Assembly (NCBI RefSeq): GCF_900215325.1
Contig: NZ_OCMS01000002.1
Location: 868,001-932,000, forward strand
Source of the DNA: Fibrobacter sp. UWB16
Lineage (GTDB): Bacteria; Fibrobacterota; Fibrobacteria; Fibrobacterales; Fibrobacteraceae
Reading direction: 5' to 3'
Length of the DNA: 64,000 bases
The stretch's first letter is position 1. Every line of letters begins with the position of its first letter. Both the position numbers and the translations under genes were made by a program. Of the stretch, positions 8,549-15,627 are shown in pieces. The notes under the pieces were generated by a model. That model saw only the letters and a program-made list of their open reading frames with translations, did no database searches and was not told the origin of the DNA.

Positions 8549-9721
8549 ATGATCAGTATCACTAAGCTTTTGATGGACACCCCGAATTTTGGGGATTCTC
8601 TTCGTTATCAACCTCATGCGCACAAGGCGACAAATGGTGTGGGCGCAGGACGTGGCCCGGTGGTGGTGTGGAACTGCACCAAGACTTGCAACCTGAAGTG
8701 TGTGCATTGCTATGCGCGTTCTGAGGCGATTAAGTACCAGAACGAACTTACGCACGAAGAGGGAATCAAGCTTATTGATCAGCTTGCGGATTTTCATGTG
8801 CCGGTGATTTTGTTCAGCGGTGGCGAACCGCTTTTGCGCCCAGACTTTTTTGAACTTGCGAACTACGCGGCAAGCAAGGGCATCCGCCCGACGATTTCGA
8901 CGAACGGCACCTGCATCACGCCGGATGTGGCTCAGAAGCTCAAGGCGATGGGCGTTGGCTATGTGGGCATCAGCTTGGATGGTTGCGAAGAAACTCACGA
9001 CAAGTTCCGCGGCAAGCAGGGCGCGTACCAGATGGCTTTGCACGGGATCCGCAATTGTGTGGCGACGGGCCAGAAGGTTGGGCTCCGCTTTACGATTACG
9101 AAGTACAACTATCAAGACTTGAACGCCATTTTCGATTTGCTCGAAGCGGAAAACATTGATAGAGTTTGTTTCTATCACCTTGTCTATAGCGGTCGCGGAA
9201 GTGCGATGGTCGATAACGACTTGAATCACGAAGAGAGCCGCAAGGTGATGGACTTGATTATTGACCGCACTTTGGACTTTAAGAAGCGCGGCGTGAACAA
9301 GGAAATTTTGACCGTCGATAACCATGCCGATGCCGTTTATCTGTACCAGCGCATGAAGCGCGAAGATCCGGAACGCGCCGAAAAGATTTTGGATTTGATT
9401 AAGATGAACGGTGGCAACCGCAGTGGCATGGCATTTGGCAATATCGATAGCATTGGCAATGTGCATCCGGACCAGTTTACGCAATATATCACGCTCGGAA
9501 ATGTTCGCGAACGCAGTTTTGGCGACATTTGGACAGACTTGTCAAATCCGATTATGGCTGGCCTCAAGAACCGCAAACCGCTTTTGAAGGGGCGTTGTCC
9601 GAAGTGTGCTTACTTGAATTTGTGCAACGGCAATTTCCGTACGCGTGCCGAAGCCGTTACTGGTGACTTCTGGGCCGAAGACCCCGCTTGCTATTTGACG
9701 GATGAAGAAATTGGGCTGTAA
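8549..9721 (+). CDS. ahbC: AhbC, Fe-S radical SAM 12,18-didecarboxysiroheme deacetylase
   Basis: A 390-residue radical SAM enzyme of the NirJ1/AhbC group that removes the two acetate side chains of 12,18-didecarboxysiroheme to give Fe-coproporphyrin III. The SAM cluster motif is CNLKCVHC near residue 50 and the SAM-binding GGE is in FSGGEPLLRPD. The family hallmark FYHLVYSGRG is present, and a C-terminal auxiliary cluster region carries CPKCAYLNLCNGN and a final Cys. It starts the heme gene block and overlaps the next gene by 20 bases. The start is fixed by the promoter element just upstream; no Shine-Dalgarno site is seen. Confidence 0.92.
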   Translation: MISITKLLMDTPNFGDSLRYQPHAHKATNGVGAGRGPVVVWNCTKTCNLKCVHCYARSEAIKYQNELTHEEGIKLIDQLADFHVPVILFSGGEPLLRPDFFELANYAASKGIRPTISTNGTCITPDVAQKLKAMGVGYVGISLDGCEETHDKFRGKQGAYQMALHGIRNCVATGQKVGLRFTITKYNYQDLNAIFDLLEAENIDRVCFYHLVYSGRGSAMVDNDLNHEESRKVMDLIIDRTLDFKKRGVNKEILTVDNHADAVYLYQRMKREDPERAEKILDLIKMNGGNRSGMAFGNIDSIGNVHPDQFTQYITLGNVRERSFGDIWTDLSNPIMAGLKNRKPLLKGRCPKCAYLNLCNGNFRTRAEAVTGDFWAEDPACYLTDEEIGL

Positions 9722-10730
9722 AGCCCCTCGCGAAGTGCCGCAAATGCTGAGCCAAAAACTTTTCGCGATTATTCAAGACGGCTTTCCGTTGGTGGAGCGC
9801 CCGTATAAGGCGCTTGCGGAAATGTTGAACGTTTCTGAACAAGAAGTTTTTGACGAAGTTGAGAAAATGCGCGCTTCTGGCGTAATTCGCCGTATCGGTG
9901 GCGTGTACGATTCCAAGAAACTCGGCTTTATTTCGAGACTTTGTGCAGGGAAGGTTCCGGCGTCGGAAAATGATTTTTCGGCAGAACATCATGCGCAAAC
10001 GCCGATGGAAAAGTTCGCTGCAGTCGTGATGAGCGAACCCGCGATTACGCACAATTACATCCGTAGTCACGAATACAATGTTTGGTTTACGGTCATTGCT
10101 GAAAATGAATCTGCAATCCAGGCTGTTGTGGACCGCATGTGTTTGCAAACGGATTTGCACGATGTCCATGTCCTCACCGCCACGAAAAAGTATAAAATCA
10201 ATACGGTGATGGGGAAGGGAACAAATCGTCATTCCGAGGACCGAAGGGCCGAAGAATCCAGTAAATTCCCCGGAACGCTCGATGATTCCGACAAGTCGCG
10301 CATCCACATCGCTTGTGATGACATCCCGCATACGCTCACTCCGTTTAAGGATTGGGGCGTTTCTTGCGATGAACTTCGCGAGGACCTTGCCGCCAAACGC
10401 ATGCGTCGCTTTGGAGCAATCCTCCGTCATCAAGATGCGGGTTTCCCATGCAATGCGATGGTGTGCTTCTCTCGTCATTCTGAGGACCGAAGGGACGAAG
10501 AATCCAGTAAAATTAAATCTCTTGCGAAAAAGCATTTTGTTTCGCATTGTTACGAGCGTCCGGTTTTTGAAAATTTTCCTTACAATTTGTATGCAATGAT
10601 GCATGCTCAGACGCCCGAAGAATTGAACAGCTATATCAAAGAATCCGTGGCTTTGCTTGATAATCCGGAATACGTCGTTCTCCATTCGCTCAAGGAACTC
10701 AAGAAAACGAGCTTTAGATTTTTTGCGTAG
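9702..10730 (+). CDS. AhbA-AhbB fusion siroheme decarboxylase carrying two in-frame repeat insertions
   Basis: A 342-residue protein joining two Lrp/AsnC-like siroheme decarboxylase halves. The first half (about 15-150) has a full helix-turn-helix and RRIGGVYDSKKLGF. The second (about 210-340) keeps RRFGAILRHQDAGFPCNAM and SHCYERPVFENFPYN but only the end of its helix-turn-helix. The heterodimeric AhbA/AhbB enzyme converts siroheme to 12,18-didecarboxysiroheme. Residues 176-187 and 258-269 (RHSEDRRxEESS) are translations of an intergenic repeat: one in the linker between halves, one in the loop before SHCYERP. Start at 9702 overlaps ahbC; ATG 9744 is an alternative. Confidence 0.88.
   Translation: MKKLGCKAPREVPQMLSQKLFAIIQDGFPLVERPYKALAEMLNVSEQEVFDEVEKMRASGVIRRIGGVYDSKKLGFISRLCAGKVPASENDFSAEHHAQTPMEKFAAVVMSEPAITHNYIRSHEYNVWFTVIAENESAIQAVVDRMCLQTDLHDVHVLTATKKYKINTVMGKGTNRHSEDRRAEESSKFPGTLDDSDKSRIHIACDDIPHTLTPFKDWGVSCDELREDLAAKRMRRFGAILRHQDAGFPCNAMVCFSRHSEDRRDEESSKIKSLAKKHFVSHCYERPVFENFPYNLYAMMHAQTPEELNSYIKESVALLDNPEYVVLHSLKELKKTSFRFFA
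10227..10262 (+). repeat. 36-bp CGTCATTC..GAATCCAGT repeat inside the ahbAB frame (copy 1)
   Basis: It is identical to copy 2 (10473-10508) except for two bases and shares arms with intergenic copies at 51022-51057 and 54050-54085. It is read as RHSEDRRAEESS. Confidence 0.9.
10473..10508 (+). repeat. 36-bp CGTCATTC..GAATCCAGT repeat inside the ahbAB frame (copy 2)
   Basis: Same repeat and same reading frame as copy 1, read as RHSEDRRDEESS. Both lie in one gene 246 bases apart. Confidence 0.9.
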
Positions 10731-10750
10731 TCCAATCTTTTCTATCTTTG
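10722..10750 (+). promoter_or_regulatory. Bacteroidetes-type promoter of hemA
   Basis: TTTG (10722-10725) and TATCTTTG (10743-10750) are separated by 17 bases, which matches the -33/-7 consensus TTTG-N17..23-TAnnTTTG. Four bases then lead to the hemA ATG at 10755, so the transcript is predicted to be leaderless. The -33 box lies inside the end of the ahbAB gene. Confidence 0.65.
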
Positions 10751-10754
10751 GACT

Positions 10755-12125
10755 ATGCGCAAAATTTACATGGCAGGCATGAGCCACAAGGTGGCTGAAA
10801 TCGCGATTCGCGAAAAGTTTTATATCCCGATGGATGTAAAGACCGAGGCGTTGACGCATTCTCCGTTTGATGAACTTTTGATTTTGGCAACGTGTAACCG
10901 CACGGAAGTCTATGTGGCGAGCGACCGTGAAATCACTGATGGTGAACTCGTTCGTTATGTGTGTGGACTTGCCCGTCAAGACTACGATGATTTTGCGAAG
11001 TTCTTTTATTTTAAGTCGGGTGATGATGTTGCGCACCATGTGATGAACGTGTGTGCGGGTCTTGATTCTGTAGCCATGGGCGAGGATCAGATTTTGCACC
11101 AGATTGGTCGTGCGTACGAAACGGCTCACCAGCTGAATGCGACGGGCAATACGCTGAACAAGCTTTTCCAGAGCGCAATCCATACGACAAAGCGTATCAA
11201 GACTGAGACGAATTTGAGCAAGCTCAGTTGCAATATTCCGTTCTTGGCGATGAAACAAGTGCAGAAGACTTTTGACGATCTTGAAAATCGTACTGTGTAC
11301 ATCGTGGGGCTTGGCGAAATGGGTTCGTTGATGCTCAAATATGTACAAGAGAATACGACCAAGATTTTTGCAAGTAGCAAGACTTTTGCGAATGCCGAAA
11401 AATTTGCAGATGTGCTTACTCCTGTGAAATTCGAAGACCGCTACGAAGTTCTTGGCAAGTGCGATGTCGTGATTCTTTGCAGCGCTTGTCAGGAACCGAT
11501 TGTGACGAAAGATGAATTTGTTAAGGCTCTTGCTTTATATCATCCTGTGTATCGCGAAGACAACTCAGAAGGCGAGCGTTGCAAAAATGAAAAAGATCAT
11601 TTTTATAACCGAGCCGAAGAGTTGGGGCTGCATGCAGCCCCATCCAGTGAAGGTTTGTCTGCTGTGACCACCCCTTCAAAGCGATTGATTATCGATCTCG
11701 GTAGCCCGCGCAATGCTGAAGCTTCTATTGGCGAACTTCCGGGTGTTGAATACGTCTGCGTTGATGACCTTGAAAAAATCGTCTCAGAAAACCGGCGTTT
11801 GCGCATGATTGAACTTGATGCGGCTCAGAAAATCTTGAAAGAAGGTCTCGACGAATTCTTGCATTGGAACCGCATGGACGAGGTTTCTAAGCAAATTCAT
11901 TTGCATGCCGAGAAAATGCTTACGACGGCAAATGAAGAATCTGAAAAGTTATTGCGCTCTATGCCGGAACTTTCGGAAGATGATCGCCACCGCATCCAGA
12001 TGATGTACGAACGATTTGCGAAGAAAATGGCAAATGACTTTCTGTATAAAGTCAAAGCCGAAAATTCTCCTGAAGATGTGCAGGTTTTCCTGAAGTGTTT
12101 GGATTCGAAATCTCCTAGAAATTAG
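10755..12125 (+). CDS. hemA: Glutamyl-tRNA reductase
   Basis: A 456-residue enzyme that reduces glutamyl-tRNA to glutamate-1-semialdehyde, the first committed step of tetrapyrrole synthesis. The catalytic Cys is in LATCNRTEVY (near 50), the substrate block is GLDSVAMGEDQILHQ, and the NADPH-binding loop is GLGEMGSLM. It is ~35 residues longer than usual; the extra part lies between DEFVKAL (about 265) and RLIIDLGSPRNAE (about 310). That insert contains a perfect 20-bp palindrome, so it probably derives from a repeat. A promoter element stands four bases upstream and there is no ribosome site. Confidence 0.95.
   Translation: MRKIYMAGMSHKVAEIAIREKFYIPMDVKTEALTHSPFDELLILATCNRTEVYVASDREITDGELVRYVCGLARQDYDDFAKFFYFKSGDDVAHHVMNVCAGLDSVAMGEDQILHQIGRAYETAHQLNATGNTLNKLFQSAIHTTKRIKTETNLSKLSCNIPFLAMKQVQKTFDDLENRTVYIVGLGEMGSLMLKYVQENTTKIFASSKTFANAEKFADVLTPVKFEDRYEVLGKCDVVILCSACQEPIVTKDEFVKALALYHPVYREDNSEGERCKNEKDHFYNRAEELGLHAAPSSEGLSAVTTPSKRLIIDLGSPRNAEASIGELPGVEYVCVDDLEKIVSENRRLRMIELDAAQKILKEGLDEFLHWNRMDEVSKQIHLHAEKMLTTANEESEKLLRSMPELSEDDRHRIQMMYERFAKKMANDFLYKVKAENSPEDVQVFLKCLDSKSPRN
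11623..11642 (+). repeat. Perfect 20-bp palindrome inside hemA
   Basis: The half-site TGGGGCTGCA is followed by its exact reverse complement. It lies in the ~35-residue stretch that ordinary glutamyl-tRNA reductases lack. Confidence 0.75.
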
Positions 12126-12137
12126 AGGAGGCTTGCT

Positions 12138-13193
12138 GTGAGTGACTTGAAATTACGTATTGCAACGCGCAAGAGCGCTTTGGCTTTGGCCCAGACGACG
12201 ATGGCGGCAGATGCTATTGTCGCTGCGAATGCGGCTGCAGAACCGTTGACTTATGAGCTAGTCTCTATGACAACCGAAGGCGATCGTCGTTTGGATAAGT
12301 CGTTGGCGAGCTTTGGCGGCAAGGGCGTGTTCATCAAGGAACTAGAAATTGCACTCCTCGAAGATCGTGCCGATATTGCGATTCACAGTTTGAAGGATAT
12401 GCCTGCCGAAGTGCTGCCGCAGTTCAAACTTGCTGCAGTCCTCAAACGTGAAGACCCGCGAGATGCGTTCCTTTCGCGTGGTGGTGCTGCTGGGGTCCGC
12501 TTTATGGATTTGCCGGCTGGCGCTTGCGTGGGTACGGGTAGTATTCGCCGTGTGGTACAGCTCAAAGCGCTCCGCCCGGATTTGGAATATGTGCCGATTC
12601 GCGGAAACATCCAGACTCGCATTGGCAAACTTGCGGAACTTGATGGTGTTGTGCTTGCGGCGGCAGGGCTTAAGCGTATGGGGCTTGCTGACCAGGTAAC
12701 GGAATATTTTAGCACCGAACAGATGCTCCCCGCAAGTGGTCAGGGAATCCTCGCGATTGAAACTCTTGCCGATTCTGACACTTGTCATCCTGAGCGAAGC
12801 ACTGTGTGCGAAGTCGAAGGATCGAGGGCGATTTGTAACGACCTTGCGCAGATTCTCGCTCGCGTGAACGATGTTGCGACATTCTGCATCGCTTCTGCTG
12901 AAATGGCGTATTTAAAGGCGCTCAATGCCGGTTGCCAATTCCCGGTGGCAAGTTTCGCGGAATTTATTTCCGATGATAGTGCTAAAAATCGCGGCACTTG
13001 TGGCGCACTCGAAGAGAATGCTAATAGAATTGCGCAGACTTTGAAAATCCGCGGTATTTACTGGGACGAAAAATCAGAAAAACTGCTCCGTGCAGAAAAC
13101 TCGGGCGCGCTTGATTTGAACTCTGCGGATTGCGTTCTGCATGCTAAGAACTTGGGCGTTGAACTTGCCCGCGAAATTCAAAAGCAATTATAA
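12138..13193 (+). CDS. hemC: Porphobilinogen deaminase (hydroxymethylbilane synthase) with an in-frame repeat
   Basis: A 351-residue enzyme that polymerises four porphobilinogens into hydroxymethylbilane. Visible blocks are RIATRKSALALAQ at the N-terminus, HSLKDMPAE, GTGSIRR.., RGNIQTRIGKL and, in domain 3, the dipyrromethane-cofactor Cys in NAGCQFPVASF (C266). Residues ~214-231 (TCHPERSTVCEVEGSRA) are a translated intergenic repeat placed between the strand ILAIETLA and the helix LAQILARVND, where ordinary enzymes have a short loop. The GTG start at 12138 follows AGGAGG just after the hemA stop, so the two are one operon. Confidence 0.94.
   Translation: MSDLKLRIATRKSALALAQTTMAADAIVAANAAAEPLTYELVSMTTEGDRRLDKSLASFGGKGVFIKELEIALLEDRADIAIHSLKDMPAEVLPQFKLAAVLKREDPRDAFLSRGGAAGVRFMDLPAGACVGTGSIRRVVQLKALRPDLEYVPIRGNIQTRIGKLAELDGVVLAAAGLKRMGLADQVTEYFSTEQMLPASGQGILAIETLADSDTCHPERSTVCEVEGSRAICNDLAQILARVNDVATFCIASAEMAYLKALNAGCQFPVASFAEFISDDSAKNRGTCGALEENANRIAQTLKIRGIYWDEKSEKLLRAENSGALDLNSADCVLHAKNLGVELAREIQKQL
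12782..12826 (+). repeat. TCATCCTGAGCGAAG..GAAGGATCGAG repeat inside hemC
   Basis: It shares its arms with the intergenic copies at 1628-1680 and 63878-63912. The insert keeps the hemC frame open. Confidence 0.85.
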
Positions 13194-13218
13194 ATAGCGC
13201 TGTCTTCCTGGCCTTTTT

Positions 13219-13314
13219 GTCACCCCGGATTTGTACAAGTACAAAGCCCTTCGGCTCAGCTATGAAAATGCAAGCATTTTCGCAGCGTTCGCCTTGGTTG
13301 CTTTTATTTCGGGG
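13219..13314 (+). repeat. 96-bp dispersed repeat, copy 1
   Basis: It is about 92% identical to the reverse complement of 53938-54033. It begins GTCACCCCGG and ends TTTCGGGG, so the ends are complementary. Internal hairpins are TTTGTAC-aa-GTACAAA and GAAAATGC-aa-GCATTTTC. It is followed by CGGAATCGCC, the outer arm of the TGTCAT repeat family. Confidence 0.9.
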
Positions 13315-13334
13315 CGGAATCGCCATCTTGTATC

Positions 13335-13368
13335 GCAAAAAAATCCCGCGCATTTTGGATGTGCGGGA
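13335..13368 (-). terminator. Terminator of the dCMP deaminase gene
   Basis: TCCCGCGCA (13344-13352) pairs with TGTGCGGGA (13360-13368). On the minus strand the stem is followed by seven T residues. Confidence 0.75.
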
Positions 13369-13392
13369 CTACTTTCTTTAGTCAAATCTTTT

Positions 13393-13429
13393 CGTTATTG
13401 CGAGTCGCAGAGCAACGTGGCAATTTATA
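13393..13429 (+). repeat. CGTTATTGCGAG..GGCAAT repeat (diverged copy)
   Basis: It resembles the copy at 54396-54430 (CGTCATTGCGAGC..GCGGCAATCC) in both arms; the centre differs. Confidence 0.55.
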
Positions 13430-13431
13430 CG

Positions 13432-13989
13432 TTACTTTTTTTCAGGCTTCGATACAACGGGCTTGATTCGTTTGCCGCAAAGCGTTACGATAATTCCAGC
13501 CTGTGCGAACATGTAATAAGCTGTATCTCGGCTGTTGTTCAGCGTGGACTTCGGATCGTAATCGTCCTTGGTCACGAATACTTCGGCAACGCCCGAAAGG
13601 CTAATGTCCAATGAGCAGCGTTCGCACGGAAATCCAATCACGTAGAGCTTGGAACCCGGAGGAACCTTACCGCGGGCATAGTGGAGCGCGTTGATTTCGG
13701 CATGGACCATGAACGGATACTTGTTCGCCTCGAATTCGTGGTGGCTCAAAAGCTCACCTGAGTCGGCGTCTAGCAAATCGTAAGCGAGGAGTTGCTTTTC
13801 GCGCGTGTACGGAACGGTCTCGTCGTCGAATCCGGCCGGAGCTCCATTGTAACCCGTGCTAATAACACGCCCGTCGGCGCTCACAAGAACGGCACCCATT
13901 TGGGTGTTTTGGTCTTTGGAAAGGCGTGCCTGGGCACACATCATCTGTGTATAGACTTCGTCGCGAAGCTTTGCTCTAGAACTATTCAT
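13432..13989 (-). CDS. dCMP/cytidine-type deaminase
   Basis: A 185-residue zinc deaminase of the ComEB/dCMP deaminase type. The zinc ligands and catalytic Glu are in HAEINALHYA and PCERCSL, and NTQMGAVLVSADGRVISTGYNGAP is the conserved N-terminal strand and loop. It probably converts dCMP to dUMP for dTTP synthesis. The ATG at 13989 faces the divergent cobA-hemD gene; the 54 bases between the two starts must hold both promoters. An in-frame start 18 bases further upstream is less likely. Confidence 0.85.
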   Translation of the reverse strand: MNSSRAKLRDEVYTQMMCAQARLSKDQNTQMGAVLVSADGRVISTGYNGAPAGFDDETVPYTREKQLLAYDLLDADSGELLSHHEFEANKYPFMVHAEINALHYARGKVPPGSKLYVIGFPCERCSLDISLSGVAEVFVTKDDYDPKSTLNNSRDTAYYMFAQAGIIVTLCGKRIKPVVSKPEKK

Positions 13990-14029
13990 GCTAAAAAATA
14001 TAGGCAAAATTTTAATGGCGAAGTTTTTC

Positions 14030-14037
14030 TAAATTTG
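14030..14037 (+). promoter_or_regulatory. -7 promoter element TAAATTTG before cobA-hemD
   Basis: It lies in TTTCTAAATTTGG, six bases before the ATG at 14044. No ribosome site is present, which suggests a leaderless transcript. Confidence 0.55.
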
Positions 14038-14043
14038 GTTTCG

Positions 14044-15627
14044 ATGGAAAATTCGAATCATTTTGGCAAAGTTTATTTGATTGGCGCGGGCCCTGGCGAT
14101 CCTGGGCTTTTAACCGTGCGCGGAAAGACGATTCTTGAAAAAGCCGATGTTGTGGTTTACGATCGTTTGGTTTCACCGGGTGTGCTCTCGTTATGTAATC
14201 CGAAAGCAAAGATGGTGGATGTGGGTAAAATGCCGACGCACCACAAGGTGAAACAGTCCGAAATTAATAAACTCCTGGTAAAATTTGCCGTTGAAATGCC
14301 GGGCGCGACCGTAGCTCGTTTGAAGGGCGGCGACCCGTTTGTGTTTGGGCGTGGTGGCGAGGAGGCTTTGGAACTTGTCGCTGCTGGAGTCGAATTTGAA
14401 GTTGTGCCTGGCGTGACCTCTGCCATCGCTGTGCCTGCCTATGCGGGCATTCCCGTGAGCCATCGTGGAATTGCAACAAGTTTCCATATCATCACAGGGC
14501 ATGAAAAAGCCGAGGCTGGTGATTCGCTTTCTTTAGACTTTGAAAATCTCGCGAAGTGCCAGGGGACGCTCATCTTTTTGATGGGCATTGCCAATATGGA
14601 CTTTATTGCACGTCGTTTAATCGAGTGTGGCAAAGACCCGAAGACTCCGCTTGCGTTTATCGAAAAAGGGACAACCCCGAACCAGCGTACCGTTATGGCA
14701 ACGCTTGAAACAGCGGGCGAGACCATTGTCCGTGAAAATGTGACTGCACCCGCAATTACGATTATGGGTGGTGTGGTTGAACTTGGCAAGACTCTTGCGT
14801 GGAAAAAGAATTTGCCGCTTTCGGGCAAGCGCTTGGTTGTAACGCGTGCCGCAAAACAATCTAGTGGGATTACTGCTCGACTGACAGCTCTCGGTGCCGA
14901 AGTTATCGAAACTCCGATGATTGAGACACGGGATGTTTTCCCTTGTTGTCATGCCGGACTCCGTTCCGGCATCTCCAATTCTTCTGAAAATATGGTTGCT
15001 GAGCCTGTCGAATTCGAAGACCTCAAAAATTTTGACATTCTCGCTTTCACAAGCACGAATGGTGTTGAATCTTTCTTTACGCAGTTGCTCGCTTCGGGTA
15101 ATGACATTCGCATTCTAGCTGGCAAGAAAATTGCAAGTGTCGGAAAAATCACCGAAAAGAAGTTGCTTGAATACGGCATCCGTTGCGATTACGTTCCTAA
15201 AGACCACACCGGCGAAGGACTAGGTTTGTTGTTGCGCGAAGTGGTTGACGACGAATCTCGTATTCTTCTTTTGCAAGGCAATCTTGCAGACGATACTTTG
15301 CTCAAACTCTTACCGAAAGCAACCCGCTGGACGGTTTACGAAACACTGCCGGTTGCTGAACTCCCTGAATGGAAATGTGAAGCTATTGCCTCAGCCGATG
15401 CAATCGTCTTCGCCAGTTCTAGCGCTGTCGAGAATTTTTGTGCTGTCATCCCCGCGAAGGCGGGGATCTCCTTTGACCATTGCCCACATACTTCATTCTG
15501 TATTGGTCGCATGACTGAAGCTTCCGCGAAAAAGCATGGCTTTGAAACGGTCACCTCTGATGAAACAACGATGGATTCGCTCGTCAAAAAAATCGTGAAG
15601 TATTACACGATGGGGGAGAATGCTTAA
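14044..15627 (+). CDS. Uroporphyrinogen-III C-methyltransferase/uroporphyrinogen-III synthase fusion with repeat insertions
   Basis: A 527-residue fusion of CobA/SUMT and HemD. The methyltransferase half (1-255) shows GAGPGDPGLLT, VVYDRLVSPG, RLKGGDPFVFGRGGEE and VPGVTSAIAVPAYAGIP. It methylates uroporphyrinogen III to precorrin-2. HemD (260-527) closes hydroxymethylbilane to uroporphyrinogen III and shows RLVVTRA, FTSTNGVESFF and CIGRMTEASAKKHGF. Two repeat-derived segments are read in frame in HemD (residues 302-311 CHAGLRSGIS, 467-476 VIPAKAGIS) and a third may be MVAEPVE (316-322). The start is the ATG at 14044 just behind the promoter box; an open frame upstream is antisense to the deaminase gene. 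Confidence 0.93.
   Translation: MENSNHFGKVYLIGAGPGDPGLLTVRGKTILEKADVVVYDRLVSPGVLSLCNPKAKMVDVGKMPTHHKVKQSEINKLLVKFAVEMPGATVARLKGGDPFVFGRGGEEALELVAAGVEFEVVPGVTSAIAVPAYAGIPVSHRGIATSFHIITGHEKAEAGDSLSLDFENLAKCQGTLIFLMGIANMDFIARRLIECGKDPKTPLAFIEKGTTPNQRTVMATLETAGETIVRENVTAPAITIMGGVVELGKTLAWKKNLPLSGKRLVVTRAAKQSSGITARLTALGAEVIETPMIETRDVFPCCHAGLRSGISNSSENMVAEPVEFEDLKNFDILAFTSTNGVESFFTQLLASGNDIRILAGKKIASVGKITEKKLLEYGIRCDYVPKDHTGEGLGLLLREVVDDESRILLLQGNLADDTLLKLLPKATRWTVYETLPVAELPEWKCEAIASADAIVFASSSAVENFCAVIPAKAGISFDHCPHTSFCIGRMTEASAKKHGFETVTSDETTMDSLVKKIVKYYTMGENA
14947..14976 (+). repeat. TGTCAT..ATCTCC palindromic repeat inside cobA-hemD (copy 1)
   Basis: 30 bp with stem TGCCGGA/TCCGGCA. It has the same ends and length as intergenic copies such as 60297-60326. 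It is read as CHAGLRSGIS. Confidence 0.88.
14994..15012 (+). repeat. Short GAGCCTGTCGAA repeat inside cobA-hemD
   Basis: GGTTG-c-TGAGCCTGTCGAA matches 24970-24988 in tadA with one difference. It follows the previous repeat by 17 bases. Confidence 0.5.
15444..15471 (+). repeat. TGTCAT..ATCTCC palindromic repeat inside cobA-hemD (copy 2)
   Basis: 28 bp with stem ATCCCCGC/GCGGGGAT around a short loop. It is read in a different frame from copy 1, as VIPAKAGIS. Confidence 0.85.

Noticed and set aside
9657-11348. Open frame of 563 codons on the minus strand across ahbAB and hemA
   Set aside because: Antisense shadow of two conserved enzymes, rich in His/Arg as expected from codon reflection.
13792-14043. 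Longer N-terminus for CobA-HemD
   Set aside because: The extra 84 codons lie antisense to the dCMP deaminase gene and upstream of the promoter box; CobA begins normally at 14044.
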